The notes: generated by a model not told the origin, from the sequence alone. A DNA stretch of 64,000 bases from Bacteroidota bacterium (GCA_023391625.1 JAEWAN010000006.1:744001-808000), one strand, 5' to 3'; shown: positions 34,491 through 43,712, counted from the stretch's first letter. Made by a program: numbers and translations.

Positions 34491-34912
34491 TATTTTCTGA
34501 AAAAGCTGAATAATTTTTTCTTCCTGGTAGGGTATTCACTGTCTATTTCCTGGCTTACAGGTTCCAGAAACCTTCCGGTAGTGATCATGCGGTAAATGAT
34601 TCCCCAGTCTGGTAGTCCGCCCAATCCTCTGTCGTCAATATAAAGGTCTGCATTAATTTTCCGTGATATTCCTTTTGCAAAAGTTTCTTCCGGATAATTG
34701 GCGTTTACGGCATAGAATTCAAGCCCTTTCTTTTTGCAGAATTCCACAGCCTCATCCAGTTCCTTGCCTTCGCGTACAGTCCACAGGATTAGTTGATGGT
34801 GCTGTTCGTTTTGCAATTTTTTCAGTGTGTCAATGGCAAAGGGTATCTCTTTCCCTATTTTCGGATACTCATGTGTTACGATGGTTCCGTCAAAATCTAC
34901 AGCTATAATCAT
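34490..34912 (-). CDS. HAD-like hydrolase, BT0820 family
   Basis: 140 residues. The HAD nucleophile motif is at the start, IIAVDFDGTIVTHEYP (Asp5, Asp7); motif II lies in LILWTVREGKELDEA and motif IV in ADLYIDDRGLGG. There is no large cap domain, so the substrate may be small or macromolecular. It matches the short HAD family first structurally seen in Bacteroides (BT0820). Substrate unknown. It sits between a four-helix membrane protein and a GNAT gene. Confidence 0.9.
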   Translation of the reverse strand: MIIAVDFDGTIVTHEYPKIGKEIPFAIDTLKKLQNEQHHQLILWTVREGKELDEAVEFCKKKGLEFYAVNANYPEETFAKGISRKINADLYIDDRGLGGLPDWGIIYRMITTGRFLEPVSQEIDSEYPTRKKKLFSFFRK

Positions 34913-34937
34913 AATCAGGAGAGGTTATAGATTGTTT

Positions 34938-35390
34938 TTATAAGTCAGTGTCCTCATAGATTTCCAACTCGCTTCCCATTTTTGCTTCTGAAGGTTTGCA
35001 GAAGACCAGGGCAATGGCTGCGATAGCCGCACAGAAAATCATAGAGCGGGAATTGAATAAATAAAAAAAGAATACGCCCAGTAAAAGATTGGCGCCTATG
35101 ATGATTAAACGATATAAGGCGTATGAAGTATATTTTTTTATTTTCTCGTTAATGTTGTCACCGCTTGCCAGTGTTTTTACCTTCTTATTGAAAATTCTTA
35201 AGCTTAACGGAATGGAGGCCATTAGGAATATCAGGTAAAGAGATGTGATGGTAACTCCTGTAGTACTTTGCGGATCCAGAGAGAACCCTCCTCCCTGTTT
35301 TGCCAGATAAAATCCTCCTACTGCCACTATTAGAGCCAGAATATACATCAGGTAGTAAATCAAAAGGAGTTTGTTAACGGACTTTTTCAT
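34938..35390 (-). CDS. Four-helix membrane protein of unknown function
   Basis: 150 residues with four predicted membrane helices: about 8-28 (LLLIYYLMYILALIVAVGGF), 46-64, 90-108 and 113-130, and an acidic cytosolic tail ending EDTDL. There is a GGGF loop after helix 1. I know no function. The start is 5 bp after the recR stop, so it is the second gene of the recR operon. Confidence 0.85.
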   Translation of the reverse strand: MKKSVNKLLLIYYLMYILALIVAVGGFYLAKQGGGFSLDPQSTTGVTITSLYLIFLMASIPLSLRIFNKKVKTLASGDNINEKIKKYTSYALYRLIIIGANLLLGVFFFYLFNSRSMIFCAAIAAIALVFCKPSEAKMGSELEIYEDTDL

Positions 35391-35395
35391 ATTTG

Positions 35396-36019
35396 TTATT
35401 GTTTAAAAGAGTTTGTAAAATCTACGCGGTTTAGTATTGAACGTCCTAATGTGACCTCGTCTGCATATTCCAGTTCATCTCCAATTGCTACCCCGCGGGC
35501 GATAGTTGTAATTTTTATATTGAAGGGAGCCAGTTTCCTGAATATATAAAAGTTGGTCGTATCTCCTTCCATGGTTGTGCTAAGTGCCAGTATGACTTCT
35601 TTGATGTTTTCTTCCTTTACACGTTCCACCAGGCTGTCTATTTCCAGGTCTTTAGGTCCTATGCCGTCCATTGGCGATATGATTCCTCCCAGTACGTGGT
35701 ATACTCCTCTGTACTGCTGTGTGTTTTCAATGGACATTACATCTTTAATGTTTTCCACCACGCATATGGTTTCGTGGTCACGTCCGGGATTGGCACATAA
35801 CTGGCATATGTCGGTGTCGGAAATGTTATGACAAATTTTGCAATACCGTATTTCTCTGCGTAACTGAATAAATGCATTCCCGAAAGAATCCACTTCTTGC
35901 TCCGTCTGCTTTAGTAAATAAAGCACCAGGCGTAAAGCTGTTTTCCTGCCTATACCCGGTAATTTGGCAAATTCGTTTACGGCATTTTCGAGCAGTGAAG
36001 AAGAAAATTGTTGATTCAT
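35396..36019 (-). CDS. recR: Recombination mediator protein RecR
   Basis: 207 residues. The N-terminal helix-hairpin-helix is LPGIGRKTALRLVLYLL; the zinc finger is CKICHNISDTDICQLC; the Toprim domain runs from ICVVENIKDVMSIE to the Walker-like end VTLGRSILNR. With RecF/RecO it loads RecA on SSB-coated gaps. It is the first gene of a four-gene unit and has a -7 box upstream. Confidence 0.97.
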   Translation of the reverse strand: MNQQFSSSLLENAVNEFAKLPGIGRKTALRLVLYLLKQTEQEVDSFGNAFIQLRREIRYCKICHNISDTDICQLCANPGRDHETICVVENIKDVMSIENTQQYRGVYHVLGGIISPMDGIGPKDLEIDSLVERVKEENIKEVILALSTTMEGDTTNFYIFRKLAPFNIKITTIARGVAIGDELEYADEVTLGRSILNRVDFTNSFKQ

Positions 36020-36044
36020 ATTCAGTAATTATGCAAAGCAGCAA

Positions 36045-36052
36045 CAAAAATA
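36045..36052 (-). promoter_or_regulatory. -7 promoter box of the recR operon
   Basis: The reverse strand reads TATTTTTG, a TAnnTTTG match 25 bp before the recR ATG. Confidence 0.45.
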
Positions 36053-36215
36053 CAAAAAAACTATGGTAAAATCTTATAATCATTGGCGGCCGGAAGGGAC
36101 AAAAGCATTTTTCGTTTTTCTTATTTCTAAGTTTAATTTGCAGTTATGGCATCAACAACCCGATTTTTTTTAATTTTGTTGTCTTTAATCTTGTATGTGT
36201 AATTGATTTATTGTT

Positions 36216-37670
36216 ATGTCGGGTGTTTCTGTGTTATTGTTAATTGCAGCTTATTTTCTGGTGTTGGTACTGATATCCGTTATTGCCGGACGAAAAAGTA
36301 CGGATAATCAGGCATTTTTTTTAGGGTATAGGCAGTCTCCGTGGTGGGTAGTGTCTATTGGAATGATTGGGGCCTCTATTTCCGGCGTTACTTTTGTGTC
36401 TGTCCCCGGGATGGTGCGTGCGGTTGACTTTACCTACATGCAGACTGTTTTCGGTTTTTTCTTCGGTTATATCGTTGTGGCAAAGGTTTTGCTGCCCTTG
36501 TATTATAAATTGAACCTGACGACTATTTATACCTATCTGAAGGAACGTTTCGGAAATTATAGTTATAAAACCGGGGCATCCTTTTTCCTCTTGTCTAAAG
36601 TCATAGGCGCTTCGGCGCGGTTGTACGTTGTGGCTCTCATTCTGCAGAATCTGGTTTTTGATATGTGGAATGTCCCTTTTGGGGTAACGGTATGCGGCAT
36701 TATATTGTTAATTTGGTTATATACTTTTCGTAGCGGGATTAAAGTAATAGTCTGGACTGATACATTGCAGACTGTGATAATGATTGCTGCGCTTGTCCTG
36801 ATTATTGTGGAAGTAGCCGGACAGCTGGACATGAATTTCGGACAACTTACCAATGCCTTGGTGCATAGTGAACATACCCGGATTTTTGTTTTTGATGACT
36901 GGCACAGTAAACAGAATTTTTTTAAACAGTTTTTCAGTGGTATTTTTATTGTAATCGTGATGACAGGTCTGGATCAAGATATGATGCAGAAAAATCTGAC
37001 TTGCCGTAATTTGAAAGAAGCGCAGAAAAATATGTATTGGTGCGGTTTCTCCTTTACGCCAGTAAATCTGTTGTTCCTTTCATTGGGAGCCATGTTGCTG
37101 ATGTTGGCTTCCCGGAATAATATAACGTTGCCGGAGGTGTCGGACGATATTTTGCCGATGTTTGCTACTCATTATCTTGGGAAAACTGTTTTTATCCTTT
37201 TTATCATCGGTATTATTTCTGCCTGTTTTTCCAGTGCGGATTCTGCATTAACGGCTTTGACTACCTCTTTTTATGTGGATATTCTTGAACAGGATGAAAC
37301 AAAAGACAGGAAGGGTCAGCGTAAGAGAATGCTTGTTCATTTGGTCATAGCAGCTTTGTTTGTTTTGGTTATTCTGGGCTTTAAAGCCATCAATAATAAG
37401 AGTGTTATAGATGCCATCTATACGATTGTTTCCTATACGTATGGCCCTTTATTGGGGATGTATGCTTATGGCTTGTTTACAAAACGTCCGGTAAAAGATC
37501 AGCTTGTTCCTTATATTGCGGTGGCTTCTCCGCTTATTTGCGGAATGTTGAATGTAATCAGTGGCCGTTACTGGAGCTATGAATTCGGTTACGAACTGCT
37601 TATGTTGAACGGATTGCTGACCTTTGTCGGTTTATGGGTGACAACATTTTTCAGGCATGACTCAAAGTGA
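36216..37670 (+). CDS. Sodium:solute symporter family transporter
   Basis: 484 residues with about 13 membrane helices. The N-terminal GRKSTDNQAFFLGYRQSPWW, then GMIGASISGVTFVSVPGMV, is typical of the SSS family helix 1-2 region, and IIGIISACFSSADSALTALT (the helix-8 Na2 site with Ser/Ser-Asp) is the family signature. TGLDQDMMQKNL matches the extra helix region. It would carry a sugar, organic acid or similar solute with Na+; the substrate is not evident, and neighbours give no hint. It is convergent with the lolD-like gene with 4 bp between stops. Confidence 0.9.
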   Translation: MSGVSVLLLIAAYFLVLVLISVIAGRKSTDNQAFFLGYRQSPWWVVSIGMIGASISGVTFVSVPGMVRAVDFTYMQTVFGFFFGYIVVAKVLLPLYYKLNLTTIYTYLKERFGNYSYKTGASFFLLSKVIGASARLYVVALILQNLVFDMWNVPFGVTVCGIILLIWLYTFRSGIKVIVWTDTLQTVIMIAALVLIIVEVAGQLDMNFGQLTNALVHSEHTRIFVFDDWHSKQNFFKQFFSGIFIVIVMTGLDQDMMQKNLTCRNLKEAQKNMYWCGFSFTPVNLLFLSLGAMLLMLASRNNITLPEVSDDILPMFATHYLGKTVFILFIIGIISACFSSADSALTALTTSFYVDILEQDETKDRKGQRKRMLVHLVIAALFVLVILGFKAINNKSVIDAIYTIVSYTYGPLLGMYAYGLFTKRPVKDQLVPYIAVASPLICGMLNVISGRYWSYEFGYELLMLNGLLTFVGLWVTTFFRHDSK

Positions 37671-37674
37671 GAAG

Positions 37675-38346
37675 TTATTTTGTTTCCGTAGTTTGAAAAA
37701 CAATGCCGTCTTTCATTTCTATAACCCTGTCCGATAGCTCGGCAAGTTCTTTGTCATGGGTCACGATGACTACTGTCAGGTTAAATTTATCCCGGAGGTC
37801 AAATAAAAGCTTATGCAATTCTTCTTTGTTTTTGGAATCCAGACTTCCGGAGGGTTCGTCAGCCAGAATTACAGCAGGATCGTTTATTAAAGCGCGGGCC
37901 ACGGCAACACGTTGTTTCTCTCCTCCGGATAATTCCGCCGGTTTATGTTCCATCCTTTCGCTCAGTTGAAGGTAGTCCAGCAATTCTTTGGCTTTAGGAG
38001 TTATTTCATTGGGCTTTTTGCCGGCAATCAAGGCTGGTATCATTACATTTTCCAATGCAGTAAATTCGGGTAATAACTGATGAAACTGGAATATAAATCC
38101 TATCTCCTTGTTCCGGAACGATGCCAGTTCTTTTTCTTTCAGCTTACTTACGTTAGAGCCGTTGATGATTACATTGCCGGAATCAGGCCTGTCCAGAGTT
38201 CCTAATATTTGTAATAAAGTGGTTTTGCCTGCGCCGCTGGGGCCCACAATGGAAATAACCTCTCCTTTTTCCACAGAAAGATTTACTCCTTTGAGGACTT
38301 GTAGCTCGCCAAAACTTTTATGTACTTGTGTAGCTTGTATCATCAT
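37675..38346 (-). CDS. lolD: ABC transporter ATP-binding protein, LolD type
   Basis: 223 residues. Walker A GPSGAGKTTLLQILG, Q-loop IFQFHQLLPEFTALENV, signature LSGGEKQRVAVARAL, Walker B VILADEPSGSLDS and switch His in VIVTHDKELA are all intact. The Q-loop and signature region fit the LolD/MacB group. No permease gene is beside it; in Bacteroidota the LolCE-type subunits are often elsewhere. If LolD, it releases lipoproteins from the inner membrane. Start: two consecutive ATG codons; the second is equally likely. It follows tcdA by 15 bp on the same strand. Confidence 0.82.
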   Translation of the reverse strand: MMIQATQVHKSFGELQVLKGVNLSVEKGEVISIVGPSGAGKTTLLQILGTLDRPDSGNVIINGSNVSKLKEKELASFRNKEIGFIFQFHQLLPEFTALENVMIPALIAGKKPNEITPKAKELLDYLQLSERMEHKPAELSGGEKQRVAVARALINDPAVILADEPSGSLDSKNKEELHKLLFDLRDKFNLTVVIVTHDKELAELSDRVIEMKDGIVFQTTETK

Positions 38347-38361
38347 GATTCTGAAATATGT

Positions 38362-39090
38362 TTATTGGTTTTTGCCTGTTATCAGTTCTTGAATTACGTA
38401 GGATGCAAGAAAACATCCGAACATAGGAGGAAGATAAGAAATTGTTCCGGTAGTGGATTTTTTATACTTTTCGTCTTCCGTTGCTATTATAGCCGATTTG
38501 TTGGCCGGTTCCGTTGAGAAAACAACTGGTAGCCCTTTTTTTATTCCGACTTTGGCCAGACGTTGGCGTACGGCCTTGGCCAGAGCGCAGTATTCTGTTT
38601 TTGAAATGTCGGCGATTTTGATTTTCGAAGGGTCTGTTTTCCCTCCGGATCCCATAGACGATATGATTGGGATATGCCTGTCCAGACATGATACGATGAG
38701 ATATACTTTGGGAGATAAAGTATCTATGGCATCAATAACAAAGTCAAAGTGATTGTTATCCAGTATGGAGTCTGTATTTTCACTGGTTAACCAGTCGTTT
38801 ATGACTTGAAGTTGAAGATCGGGGTTGATATCCATTAACCGTTTTCCCAGTACTTCGGCTTTTGGAAGTCCTAATGTCGATTGCAACGCTATGATCTGTC
38901 TGTTGATATTTGTTTCGTTCACCGTGTCACAATCGATAATGGTCATACGGCCTACTCCCGCACGGCAAATCATTTCTGCTGCCATACCTCCTACTCCTCC
39001 TACTCCGACAATAAGGACTGAAGCATTTTCGAGTTTTTGCATATTTTCAGGCCCGACAAGTAATTCTGTCCGCTGTTCCCATTCTTTCAT
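38362..39090 (-). CDS. tcdA: tRNA threonylcarbamoyladenosine dehydratase TcdA
   Basis: 242 residues. An E1-like (ThiF/MoeB) fold: nucleotide loop GVGGVGGMAAEMICRAGVG, then DCDTVNETNINRQI, and the TcdA-specific MGSGGKTDPSKIKIADISKT region. TcdA uses ATP to cyclise t6A37 in tRNA to ct6A. No CxxC zinc site or sulfur-carrier partner (ThiS/MoaD) is seen, which supports TcdA over ThiF/MoeB. First gene of a pair with the lolD-like gene. With tgt it gives this window two anticodon-loop modification genes. Confidence 0.93.
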   Translation of the reverse strand: MKEWEQRTELLVGPENMQKLENASVLIVGVGGVGGMAAEMICRAGVGRMTIIDCDTVNETNINRQIIALQSTLGLPKAEVLGKRLMDINPDLQLQVINDWLTSENTDSILDNNHFDFVIDAIDTLSPKVYLIVSCLDRHIPIISSMGSGGKTDPSKIKIADISKTEYCALAKAVRQRLAKVGIKKGLPVVFSTEPANKSAIIATEDEKYKKSTTGTISYLPPMFGCFLASYVIQELITGKNQ

Positions 39091-39106
39091 ATCAAGGAAT
39101 TTTATG

Positions 39107-39114
39107 CAAAGTTA
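39107..39114 (-). promoter_or_regulatory. -7 promoter box of tcdA
   Basis: The reverse strand reads TAACTTTG followed by CA, a TAnnTTTG match 16 bp before the tcdA ATG. Confidence 0.5.
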
Positions 39115-39157
39115 TTTGTTTCGGGCAATAAACACTCATTTCTTATCATAAAAAGTG

Positions 39158-39165
39158 TAACTTTG
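39158..39165 (+). promoter_or_regulatory. -7 promoter box of the YgjP-like gene
   Basis: TAACTTTG matches TAnnTTTG, 43 bp before the ATG; divergent from the tcdA promoter. Confidence 0.5.
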
Positions 39166-39208
39166 TGTTGCCTTAACAAATCTTTTTTTCTCTGCTAAAT
39201 AAAGCAAA

Positions 39209-39922
39209 ATGTCGTCTGTCGTTGATTCGGAATTCGGAGTTATAGAATTTGTCTCCAGTGCAAAGGCAAGGAGTATAAATGTACGTATTTTAGCGGACAA
39301 GCTGCGTGTAAGTGTGCCTCGCAGGTGTACGGAGAAAGAAGCGATGAAGTTTGTTAATTCTGTCCGTGACAAAATACTGGCTAAGCAACAAAAGATAAAA
39401 AGGAATGTCGCGGAGAATAAGCTCGTTTTGAGTGTGGATAACCCTTTGCAAACATTGACATTTTCTGTTGTATTGAGTCCGGCAAACAGGAATGATATTT
39501 TTTTCTCTTTTAAAGCAGGAGTGTTGAGAGTGGATTTTCCGGAAGGGCAGGATATCACAGGTGATAATGTTCAATCTTTAATCTGGAATGGAATTGTTTA
39601 TTTCCTGAAGAAAGAAGCAAAACGTGTGCTGCCGGAGAGAGTCAGTTTATTAGCCCGGGAAAATGGTTTTTCTTATGCCTCCGTTAAAATACAATCCAGC
39701 AAAAGCCGTTGGGGCAGTTGTTCACAAGCGAAGAATATCAACTTATCTCTATATTTAATGTTACTGCCTCAGCATTTGGTTGATTATGTTATTTTGCATG
39801 AACTATGCCATACTAAGGAGATGAATCACGGAGCAGGCTTCTGGATGTGGATGGATAAGGTGACTGGAGGCAACAGCAAAAAACTGCGGGCGGAACTGAA
39901 AAAATACAGGATGCCGGAATAA
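39209..39922 (+). CDS. YgjP-like (DUF45/SprT-related) zinc metallopeptidase
   Basis: 237 residues. The zinc motif is VILHELCHTKEMNHGAGFW: HELCH plus a third His nine residues on. Upstream, SSKSRWGSCSQAKNINLSLY is the conserved strand region of the YgjP family. It is a predicted cytosolic zinc-dependent protease or a protein with that fold. No signal peptide. The dGTPase gene follows after 50 bp in the same direction. Confidence 0.9.
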   Translation: MSSVVDSEFGVIEFVSSAKARSINVRILADKLRVSVPRRCTEKEAMKFVNSVRDKILAKQQKIKRNVAENKLVLSVDNPLQTLTFSVVLSPANRNDIFFSFKAGVLRVDFPEGQDITGDNVQSLIWNGIVYFLKKEAKRVLPERVSLLARENGFSYASVKIQSSKSRWGSCSQAKNINLSLYLMLLPQHLVDYVILHELCHTKEMNHGAGFWMWMDKVTGGNSKKLRAELKKYRMPE

Positions 39923-39972
39923 TAAAAATATTTGTCTATCGGGGGCAATAATATGATAGGAGATTAAATACA

Positions 39973-41295
39973 ATGAACTGGAAACAACTTTTATCCACCA
40001 AACGTTTGGGCCTGGAGGCATATCATAACCAGAGTCATGATGATCGGAGTGAGTTTCAGCGGGATTATGACCGTTTGATATTTTCTGCTCCTTTCCGTCG
40101 GTTGCAGAACAAAACTCAGGTTTTTCCTTTGCCTGGAAGTGTTTTTGTGCATAACCGATTGACACATAGTCTTGAAGTGGCGTGTGTAGGACGTTCGTTA
40201 GGAGTGAATGTAGCTCAGCATTTGCCGGAGGAAAGCCGTAATTCTTCTCCTTTTATTCAGGAAATAGGTTCTATTGTATCTGCTGCCTGCCTGGCGCATG
40301 ATATGGGTAATCCGCCGTTTGGGCATTCCGGGGAAAAGGCCATTGCTACATATTTTTCAGAAGGAAAAGGGCAGGCCTTGCGGAATTTGTTTTCCGATGA
40401 AGAGTGGAAAGACCTGATTTGTTTTGATGGAAACGCCAATGCCTTTCGTTTGCTTACGCATCAGTTTAACGGACGTCGTCCCGGAGGCTTTGTCCTTACA
40501 TACAGTACGTTGGCATCAGTGGTGAAATATCCTTATTTATCGGAGTTTTCAAATCCTAAAAAGCAAAAGTTCGGATTTTTCCGTTCGGAAAAGGAAACTT
40601 TTGAGAAAATAGCCGAAGAGTTGGGTATCGGGTATTCTGCTGTTCCGAATCATTATATGCGCCATCCTCTTGTTTTTTTGGTAGAAGCAGCTGATGATAT
40701 TTGTTATCAGATTATGGATATAGAAGATGCGCATAAATTACGTATTCTTACCTCTGAAGAAACTCAAAATTTACTTCTTGCTTTTTTTGATGATGACCGG
40801 AGAAAAAGAAGAATTGAAACATTAAAGATGGTTTCGGATGTGAATGAACAAATATCCTATTTGCGTTCTTCTGTTATAGGTCAGCTGATTAATGAATGTG
40901 CTGAGGTTTTTGTAAAAAACGAGAAAGAAATACTGGACGGAACATTTTCCGGAGCTTTGATAAAACAACTTCCGGAACTTTCCCTTAATGCTTATAACGC
41001 ATGTTCGGAAACAGCTTTTGCCCGAATATATAATTCTACGGAAGTACTGGATGTGGAGTTGGGAGGATATAAAATCATTCTCACTTTACTGGATCACTTG
41101 GTGGAAGCGGTTCTTAATCCGGAAAAGGCTTATTCTAAACAGTTGCTAATGCGTATTCCCGGACAGTATGAAACGTCCAGCAATACCGCATACGGTAGGG
41201 TCATGTCGGTTTTGGATTATGTGTCGGGGATGACAGATGTCTATGCACTGGATTTATACCGGAAAATAACCGGAATGAGCATGCCTGTTCTTTAA
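39973..41295 (+). CDS. dgt: dGTP triphosphohydrolase (HD superfamily)
   Basis: 440 residues. The N-terminal DDRSEFQRDYDRLIFSAPFR and RLQNKTQVFPLP precede the metal-binding HD residues in HNRLTHSLEVACVGR and CLAHDMGNPPFGHSGE, with the later Asp in EAADDICYQIMDIEDA. It hydrolyses dGTP to deoxyguanosine and triphosphate, which adjusts dNTP pools and can limit phage replication. Length matches the shorter (type 2) group. It lies in a forward run after the YgjP-like gene and before a radical SAM gene. Confidence 0.94.
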   Translation: MNWKQLLSTKRLGLEAYHNQSHDDRSEFQRDYDRLIFSAPFRRLQNKTQVFPLPGSVFVHNRLTHSLEVACVGRSLGVNVAQHLPEESRNSSPFIQEIGSIVSAACLAHDMGNPPFGHSGEKAIATYFSEGKGQALRNLFSDEEWKDLICFDGNANAFRLLTHQFNGRRPGGFVLTYSTLASVVKYPYLSEFSNPKKQKFGFFRSEKETFEKIAEELGIGYSAVPNHYMRHPLVFLVEAADDICYQIMDIEDAHKLRILTSEETQNLLLAFFDDDRRKRRIETLKMVSDVNEQISYLRSSVIGQLINECAEVFVKNEKEILDGTFSGALIKQLPELSLNAYNACSETAFARIYNSTEVLDVELGGYKIILTLLDHLVEAVLNPEKAYSKQLLMRIPGQYETSSNTAYGRVMSVLDYVSGMTDVYALDLYRKITGMSMPVL

Positions 41296-41349
41296 CGGTG
41301 TTTGTAGCTTGTCATTTGATAGAAAAAGAGACTATTAATACAAAATAAA

Positions 41350-42126
41350 ATGATATTGTTTGATCAGGTCATATTTGGACCTATACATAGTAGGCGTTTA
41401 GGTATATCGTTAGGAGTTAATTTGCTGCCTGTCGATGCTAAAATCTGTTCGTATAATTGTATTTATTGTGAATGCGGGTTTAATACGACAATGAAAGAAG
41501 CACCGGTTCCTACCCGGGAACAAGTGCGTGAAATGTTAGGAGAAAAACTCAAAGGCATGCAGGAAAATTCAGAACCTTTGGATGTAATTACTTTTGCAGG
41601 CAATGGCGAGCCCACTTTACACAAGCAGTTTGCCGGAATTATTGATGATACCATCGCTCTGCGTGATCGTTATTTTCCATCGGCCAAAGTGAGTGTGTTG
41701 TCCAATGCAACCCGTATTGACCGTCCGGATGTTTTTAATGCATTGCTGAAGGTAGATAATAATATCTTGAAATTTGATTCGGCATTGGATCATACATATC
41801 ATTTAATAGACCAGCCGGTAGGTGGAGATAAGCAAAAAAATGTAGCCTGGTTGATCGATCATTTTAAAAAGTTTGAGGGGAAACTGATTATTCAGACTAT
41901 GTTTATACGAGGTGAATTTGCAGGTGAGAAATTTGATAATACGGTGGATGAAGAAGTAAATGCCTGGCTGAAAGCATTGGATGAAATAAAACCGGAACAG
42001 GTTATGATTTATGCTATTGACCGTCAGACACCGGCGGAAAATCTTCAGAAAATATCGCTGGAAGAGTTGAACCGTATTGCGGAAAAAGTAAGACAACATG
42101 GTTTCCGGGTTTCCGTAGCAGGATAA
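41350..42126 (+). CDS. Radical SAM protein
   Basis: 258 residues. The [4Fe-4S]/SAM motif C-x3-C-x2-C is seen in KICSYNCIYCECGF, with a fourth Cys two residues on. FAGNGEPTLHKQF is the GGE-type SAM-contact segment and VSVLSNATRI a core strand. Size and start (FGPIHSRRLGISLGVNLLP) fit the COG0731-like single-domain radical SAM group, whose substrates are mostly unknown. No obvious substrate peptide or partner is adjacent; a glycosyltransferase follows 19 bp later. Confidence 0.9.
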   Translation: MILFDQVIFGPIHSRRLGISLGVNLLPVDAKICSYNCIYCECGFNTTMKEAPVPTREQVREMLGEKLKGMQENSEPLDVITFAGNGEPTLHKQFAGIIDDTIALRDRYFPSAKVSVLSNATRIDRPDVFNALLKVDNNILKFDSALDHTYHLIDQPVGGDKQKNVAWLIDHFKKFEGKLIIQTMFIRGEFAGEKFDNTVDEEVNAWLKALDEIKPEQVMIYAIDRQTPAENLQKISLEELNRIAEKVRQHGFRVSVAG

Positions 42127-42145
42127 CCGGGAGTAATTTATTTTA

Positions 42146-43111
42146 ATGAAAGTTCTGATATGTCCGTTGAATTGGGGCTTAGGGCATGCCACCCGTTGTG
42201 TTCCTCTCATCAAGCGGCAGCTTGATGGGGGCAATGATGTGACGATAGTGGCAGATGGTCTGCCCCTTTGTTTTTTGCAAGAAGAATTTCCCGGACTTTC
42301 ATTTATAGAGTACAAGTCTTATCCGGTTCGTTATTCTGCAGGTAAGTCTCAGGTCGGTGCTATATTGCGGTGTCTGCCTGGGATTATCAGGAGAATATGG
42401 GAGGAACATTACTGGTTGAAAAGGCTTTTGCAGACCACACATTTTGACCGCGTAATATCTGATAACAGGTTTGGAATGTGGAGCAGGGATGTGGAATCTG
42501 TTTATATTACCCACCAGTTGATGATTAAAATGCCACGGGGTTTTGCTTTCTTGCAGCCTTTGGCATGGCTTATTCACCGGATATTTATTTCAAGGTACAG
42601 TGAATGTTGGGTGCCGGATTATGCCGAAGCTCCCGGATTATCCGGCGATTTGTCTCATAAATATCCTTTGCGCCAGAATATTCGTTTTATCGGGCCTTTG
42701 TCCCGTTTTGATTGTTATGAACGGACTATGCTTAACGACAATTTTGATTCGGTTGTAATAATATCCGGTATAGAACCTCAGAGAAGCCTTTTTGAAAAAA
42801 GTATGCTTGACCGTTTTGTAGCTTCTTCGGAACAGGTGCTGATCATACAGGGCTTGCCGGGAGAAACCGGAGGAGAGAAAAAAATCGGAAATATAACACT
42901 ACGGCCTCATATCGGGACGGCAGAGCTGGCTGGGATTCTGAAAGGGGCGAGGAAAATTATTTCGCGTTCAGGATATTCCACAATTATGGACTTGGCTTCT
43001 TTGGGTTGTCTGGATAAGGCGGAATTTATTCCTACCCCGGGGCAACCGGAGCAGGAATATCTGGCTTTGCTCCACAACACTAAAAACCTCCGACCTGAAT
43101 ATCTTCCCTGA
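42146..43111 (+). CDS. GT28/MurG-like glycosyltransferase, probably 3'-truncated
   Basis: 321 residues. The N-terminus VLICPLNWGLGHATRCVPLI carries the GxGHxxR motif of MurG-like GT-B enzymes; the C-terminal donor region shows IISRSGYSTIMDLASLG and FIPTPGQPEQEYLA. Members I remember continue for several tens of residues after PGQxEQEYLA, but here the frame ends after 15 more residues, and the last 32 bp lie over the 3' end of the convergent gene. So the tail may be replaced by chance antisense coding. Whether it is still active is uncertain. Confidence 0.8.
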   Translation: MKVLICPLNWGLGHATRCVPLIKRQLDGGNDVTIVADGLPLCFLQEEFPGLSFIEYKSYPVRYSAGKSQVGAILRCLPGIIRRIWEEHYWLKRLLQTTHFDRVISDNRFGMWSRDVESVYITHQLMIKMPRGFAFLQPLAWLIHRIFISRYSECWVPDYAEAPGLSGDLSHKYPLRQNIRFIGPLSRFDCYERTMLNDNFDSVVIISGIEPQRSLFEKSMLDRFVASSEQVLIIQGLPGETGGEKKIGNITLRPHIGTAELAGILKGARKIISRSGYSTIMDLASLGCLDKAEFIPTPGQPEQEYLALLHNTKNLRPEYLP

Positions 43112-43484
43112 CGGTTACAATGCTGTCTACCACAAATTTGCTGACTCCTCTCCAAGGCAATGTTCCCAGGTATTCTTTATAGTGCAGTTCCATGGTCTTT
43201 CCACTGGAACGCATCAGCTCTTCTGCCACTTCTTTATCTGTAACGGAAAAAACAAATTCGTAAGATTGGATTGTTCCTGCTTGTTGTCCCCGGAATCCGG
43301 TTTGAATCATCTTACCTTCATAGGTTTTAAAAATATAACCTTTGTGTACAAGGTAGTTTAGCTCACCGGCTTTCACCCCTTCACCGAATACAAAGTAAAA
43401 TTTAAAGTAGATGAATCCGGCAAGAACTACGATAGCAATAAGTGAGATAATCGTAATGGTTTTAGTCTTTGTAGTCATGTTCAA
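43080..43484 (-). CDS. Membrane-anchored protein of unknown function
   Basis: 134 residues. One N-terminal hydrophobic helix (TITIISLIAIVVLAGFIYFKF) after a Lys/Thr-rich start, then an exported beta-rich domain with KAGELNYLVHKGYIFKTYEG, GTIQSYEFVFSVTDKEVAEEL and the helix-like ELHYKEYLGTLPWRGVSKF. It resembles a small conserved Bacteroidales protein with no known function. The ATG two codons later is an alternative. Its last 32 bp overlap the convergent glycosyltransferase gene. Confidence 0.8.
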   Translation of the reverse strand: MNMTTKTKTITIISLIAIVVLAGFIYFKFYFVFGEGVKAGELNYLVHKGYIFKTYEGKMIQTGFRGQQAGTIQSYEFVFSVTDKEVAEELMRSSGKTMELHYKEYLGTLPWRGVSKFVVDSIVTVREDIQVGGF

Positions 43485-43628
43485 TGTATTTTAATTTTAT
43501 GATTTTGTTATTATAACAAAGGTGAAGTAAAAGGGTTGTAAAAACATTTAAGTTTATTTGAAATACGTGGTAAAAGTAGCGAATAATTTTCTTGATTAAC
43601 ATATTTTATTTGAAAACGGATTAATTTT

Positions 43629-43660
43629 TTTGTAGTCTATAAAAAATATGGTTTCCTTTG
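43629..43660 (+). promoter_or_regulatory. Promoter of the M16 peptidase gene
   Basis: TTTG (43629-43632), 20-bp spacer, TTCCTTTG (43653-43660) followed by CA. The -7 box differs from TAnnTTTG by one base. It supports the inner ATG at 43713. Confidence 0.55.
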
Positions 43661-43712
43661 CACCGCTTTGCTTTTATGGTATAATTTTATAACGACATTC
43701 AAAATACTTTTT

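Noticed and set aside
39136..39558. 140-codon open frame antisense to the YgjP-like metallopeptidase gene
   Set aside because: Overlaps the gene's promoter and N-terminal coding part; no motif and no promoter of its own.
39973..42126. dGTPase plus radical SAM gene as a nucleotide-based defence cassette
   Set aside because: The radical SAM protein is of the COG0731-like type, not viperin-like, and the dGTPase resembles the house-keeping group; nothing else around suggests defence.
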